Source of the DNA: Nitrospiraceae bacterium UBA6898
GTDB lineage: Bacteria; Nitrospirota; Thermodesulfovibrionia; Thermodesulfovibrionales; UBA6898
Length of the DNA: 7,271 nucleotides
Direction of reading: 5' to 3'
Assembly: GCA_002448975.1 (NCBI GenBank)
Contig: DKBO01000083.1
Span: 385-7,655 of the forward strand
Positions 6,640 through 7,271 of the stretch are shown here, in pieces. The position numbers were made by a program, and so were the translations under genes. The notes beneath the pieces were generated by a model. The model ran no database searches. It was not told the origin of the DNA and saw nothing but the letters and a program-made list of their open reading frames with translations. Each line of letters starts with the position of its first letter. Position 1 is the first letter of the stretch.

Positions 6640-6720
6640 ATGAGGTGGTATTATAGATTTTGCCGGCTGTCTTCAGGACGCGGGACTGCGGGCGTGTGCA
6701 ATGCGGTGGTCCGGCGATGA
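6640..6720 (+). CDS. Possible 26-residue leader peptide coupled to the downstream sensor gene
   Basis: The frame starts at ATG 6640 under the strong ribosome site and ends at TGA 6718-6720, overlapping the ATG of the sensor gene in an ATGA. The peptide starts MRWYYRFCRL, is rich in Arg and Cys, and resembles no family I know. It contains AGG and AGA arginine codons near its start. The most economical reading is a short upstream frame that feeds ribosomes to the next gene, whose own ribosome site is weak. A sequencing frameshift or a chance frame is also possible. Confidence 0.35.
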   Translation: MRWYYRFCRLSSGRGTAGVCNAVVRR

Positions 6721-7271
6721 GCTTCAGGAAATCCATAACAGCCAGGTTCATTGCGACAGTCTTTCTGGTCCTGTTTATAGCCCAGTGTGTCGGCTCGGTT
6801 GCATTCATACTGTATATGCGAACATCGCTCTTCGCCTCTCTCGAGAAGCGGATCCAGCGGTCCGCTGATATCGTTGCCGGAGTGATCTCCTATCCGCTCC
6901 TGAACGATGATGTTGCCCTGATCGGCACCTACATGGAGGAGGTCGCCCGCGACGAGGATATTACGTCTATCCAGATCCTTGATGCCCGGGGAAAGATCGT
7001 CGGGAGAAAGGTCAAGAGCACCGGCGCAGCCAGCATCTCGCTGAATCCGTTATTTTACATAAAATCCCTGACGATCACTGCGCCGGTTAAGTCAGGTGAA
7101 CGGAAAATCGGCGAGGTGTCGATCCATTTCTTTCCGCAGTCCGTCAACGAGAGCATTTCGAGCAATCTTCTGTTGATCATGGGCTATCAGGGAGTCGTTC
7201 TCATCCTTCTCGCTTTTGTCATGGCTTACCTCTTCAACCGGAACGTGAAACGGCCCGTTTCGCTTATCAAC
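6717..7271 (+). CDS. Membrane-bound sensor (chemoreceptor or histidine kinase), N-terminal part
   Basis: Partial gene, cut by the right edge after 185 codons. It starts MSFRKSITARFIATVFLVLF, with TM1 at about 11-33. A periplasmic domain of about 115 residues follows, then TM2 at about 150-173, and NRNVKRPVSLIN begins a HAMP-like segment. The periplasmic part contains RSADIVAGVISYPLLNDD and DITSIQILDARGKIVGR. This is a single-PAS/Cache-like pattern that resembles the equivalent region of the receptor upstream (TADIIAHDIVRTMLEG and EEITVIHYDGRQ). Unlike that receptor it has no CxxCH in the visible part, so it is probably not a heme sensor. The output domain is out of view, so it may be a chemoreceptor, a histidine kinase or a diguanylate cyclase. 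The start ATG overlaps the stop of a short upstream frame. GTG 6696 and TTG 6660 are in-frame alternatives with poorer support. Confidence 0.85.
   Translation, partial: MSFRKSITARFIATVFLVLFIAQCVGSVAFILYMRTSLFASLEKRIQRSADIVAGVISYPLLNDDVALIGTYMEEVARDEDITSIQILDARGKIVGRKVKSTGAASISLNPLFYIKSLTITAPVKSGERKIGEVSIHFFPQSVNESISSNLLLIMGYQGVVLILLAFVMAYLFNRNVKRPVSLIN

Noticed and set aside
6441..6656. 71-codon frame starting at GTG right after the receptor stop, in the same frame as the receptor
   Set aside because: Its composition (many Arg, Gly, Asp, His in no recognisable pattern) looks like an out-of-frame reading of GC-rich DNA. It lacks a good ribosome site, and an alternative frame over the same bases looks more protein-like. 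Read-through of the TAA has no support.
6438..6716. Sigma-70 or sigma-54 promoter for the second sensor
   Set aside because: TATTAT at 6649-6654 lacks a matching -35 box, and the TGGCAG near 6572 lacks correctly spaced -12 bases.
6640..6730. Single frameshifted sensor gene starting at ATG 6640
   Set aside because: The sensor already has a typical N-terminus at 6717 (a short basic stretch and then TM1). The upstream 26 codons add no recognisable sequence, so a frameshift is not needed, though it cannot be fully excluded.

Overview
The window is a tightly packed chemosensory operon read entirely on the plus strand. It probably comes from a Gram-negative, respiring bacterium with c-type cytochromes: one receptor carries a periplasmic CxxCH heme-attachment site, which needs a cytochrome c maturation system. 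The moderately high GC content, the heme-linked sensor domain and the ExeA/GspA-like ATPase would suit a Desulfobacterota (Geobacter-like) or Nitrospirota genome, but the taxonomic assignment is an inference.

Layout: the end of a CheY-type receiver gene (1-108), a full cheA (105-2087), a GspA/ExeA-type AAA+ ATPase (2080-2898), a cheW with a long acidic N-terminal tail (2879-3574), and a 950-residue chemoreceptor (3585-6437). A 279-base gap follows, holding two possible very small ORFs and some inverted repeats. The last feature is the start of a second membrane sensor (6717 to the window end). Overlaps of 4, 8 and 20 bases and a 10-base gap indicate one transcript with translational coupling.

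How the parts should work together: the receptor senses input and controls CheA autophosphorylation through CheW. CheA then passes phosphate to the receiver protein encoded just upstream. The methylation genes cheR and cheB are not in the window.

The two most notable points are the receptor architecture and the ATPase. The receptor has a periplasmic heme-c sensor domain, two membrane helices, HAMP and a full signalling hairpin. After the hairpin it carries an extra C-terminal domain resembling PhnD-type (phosphonate/phosphite) periplasmic binding proteins. No membrane segment lies in between, so this binding-protein fold should sit in the cytoplasm. The ATPase belongs to a family usually linked to secretion, pili or exopolysaccharide systems, yet it is coupled between cheA and cheW. 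Together these suggest a chemosensory system with combined redox/heme and intracellular ligand input, plus an ATPase accessory of unknown role.
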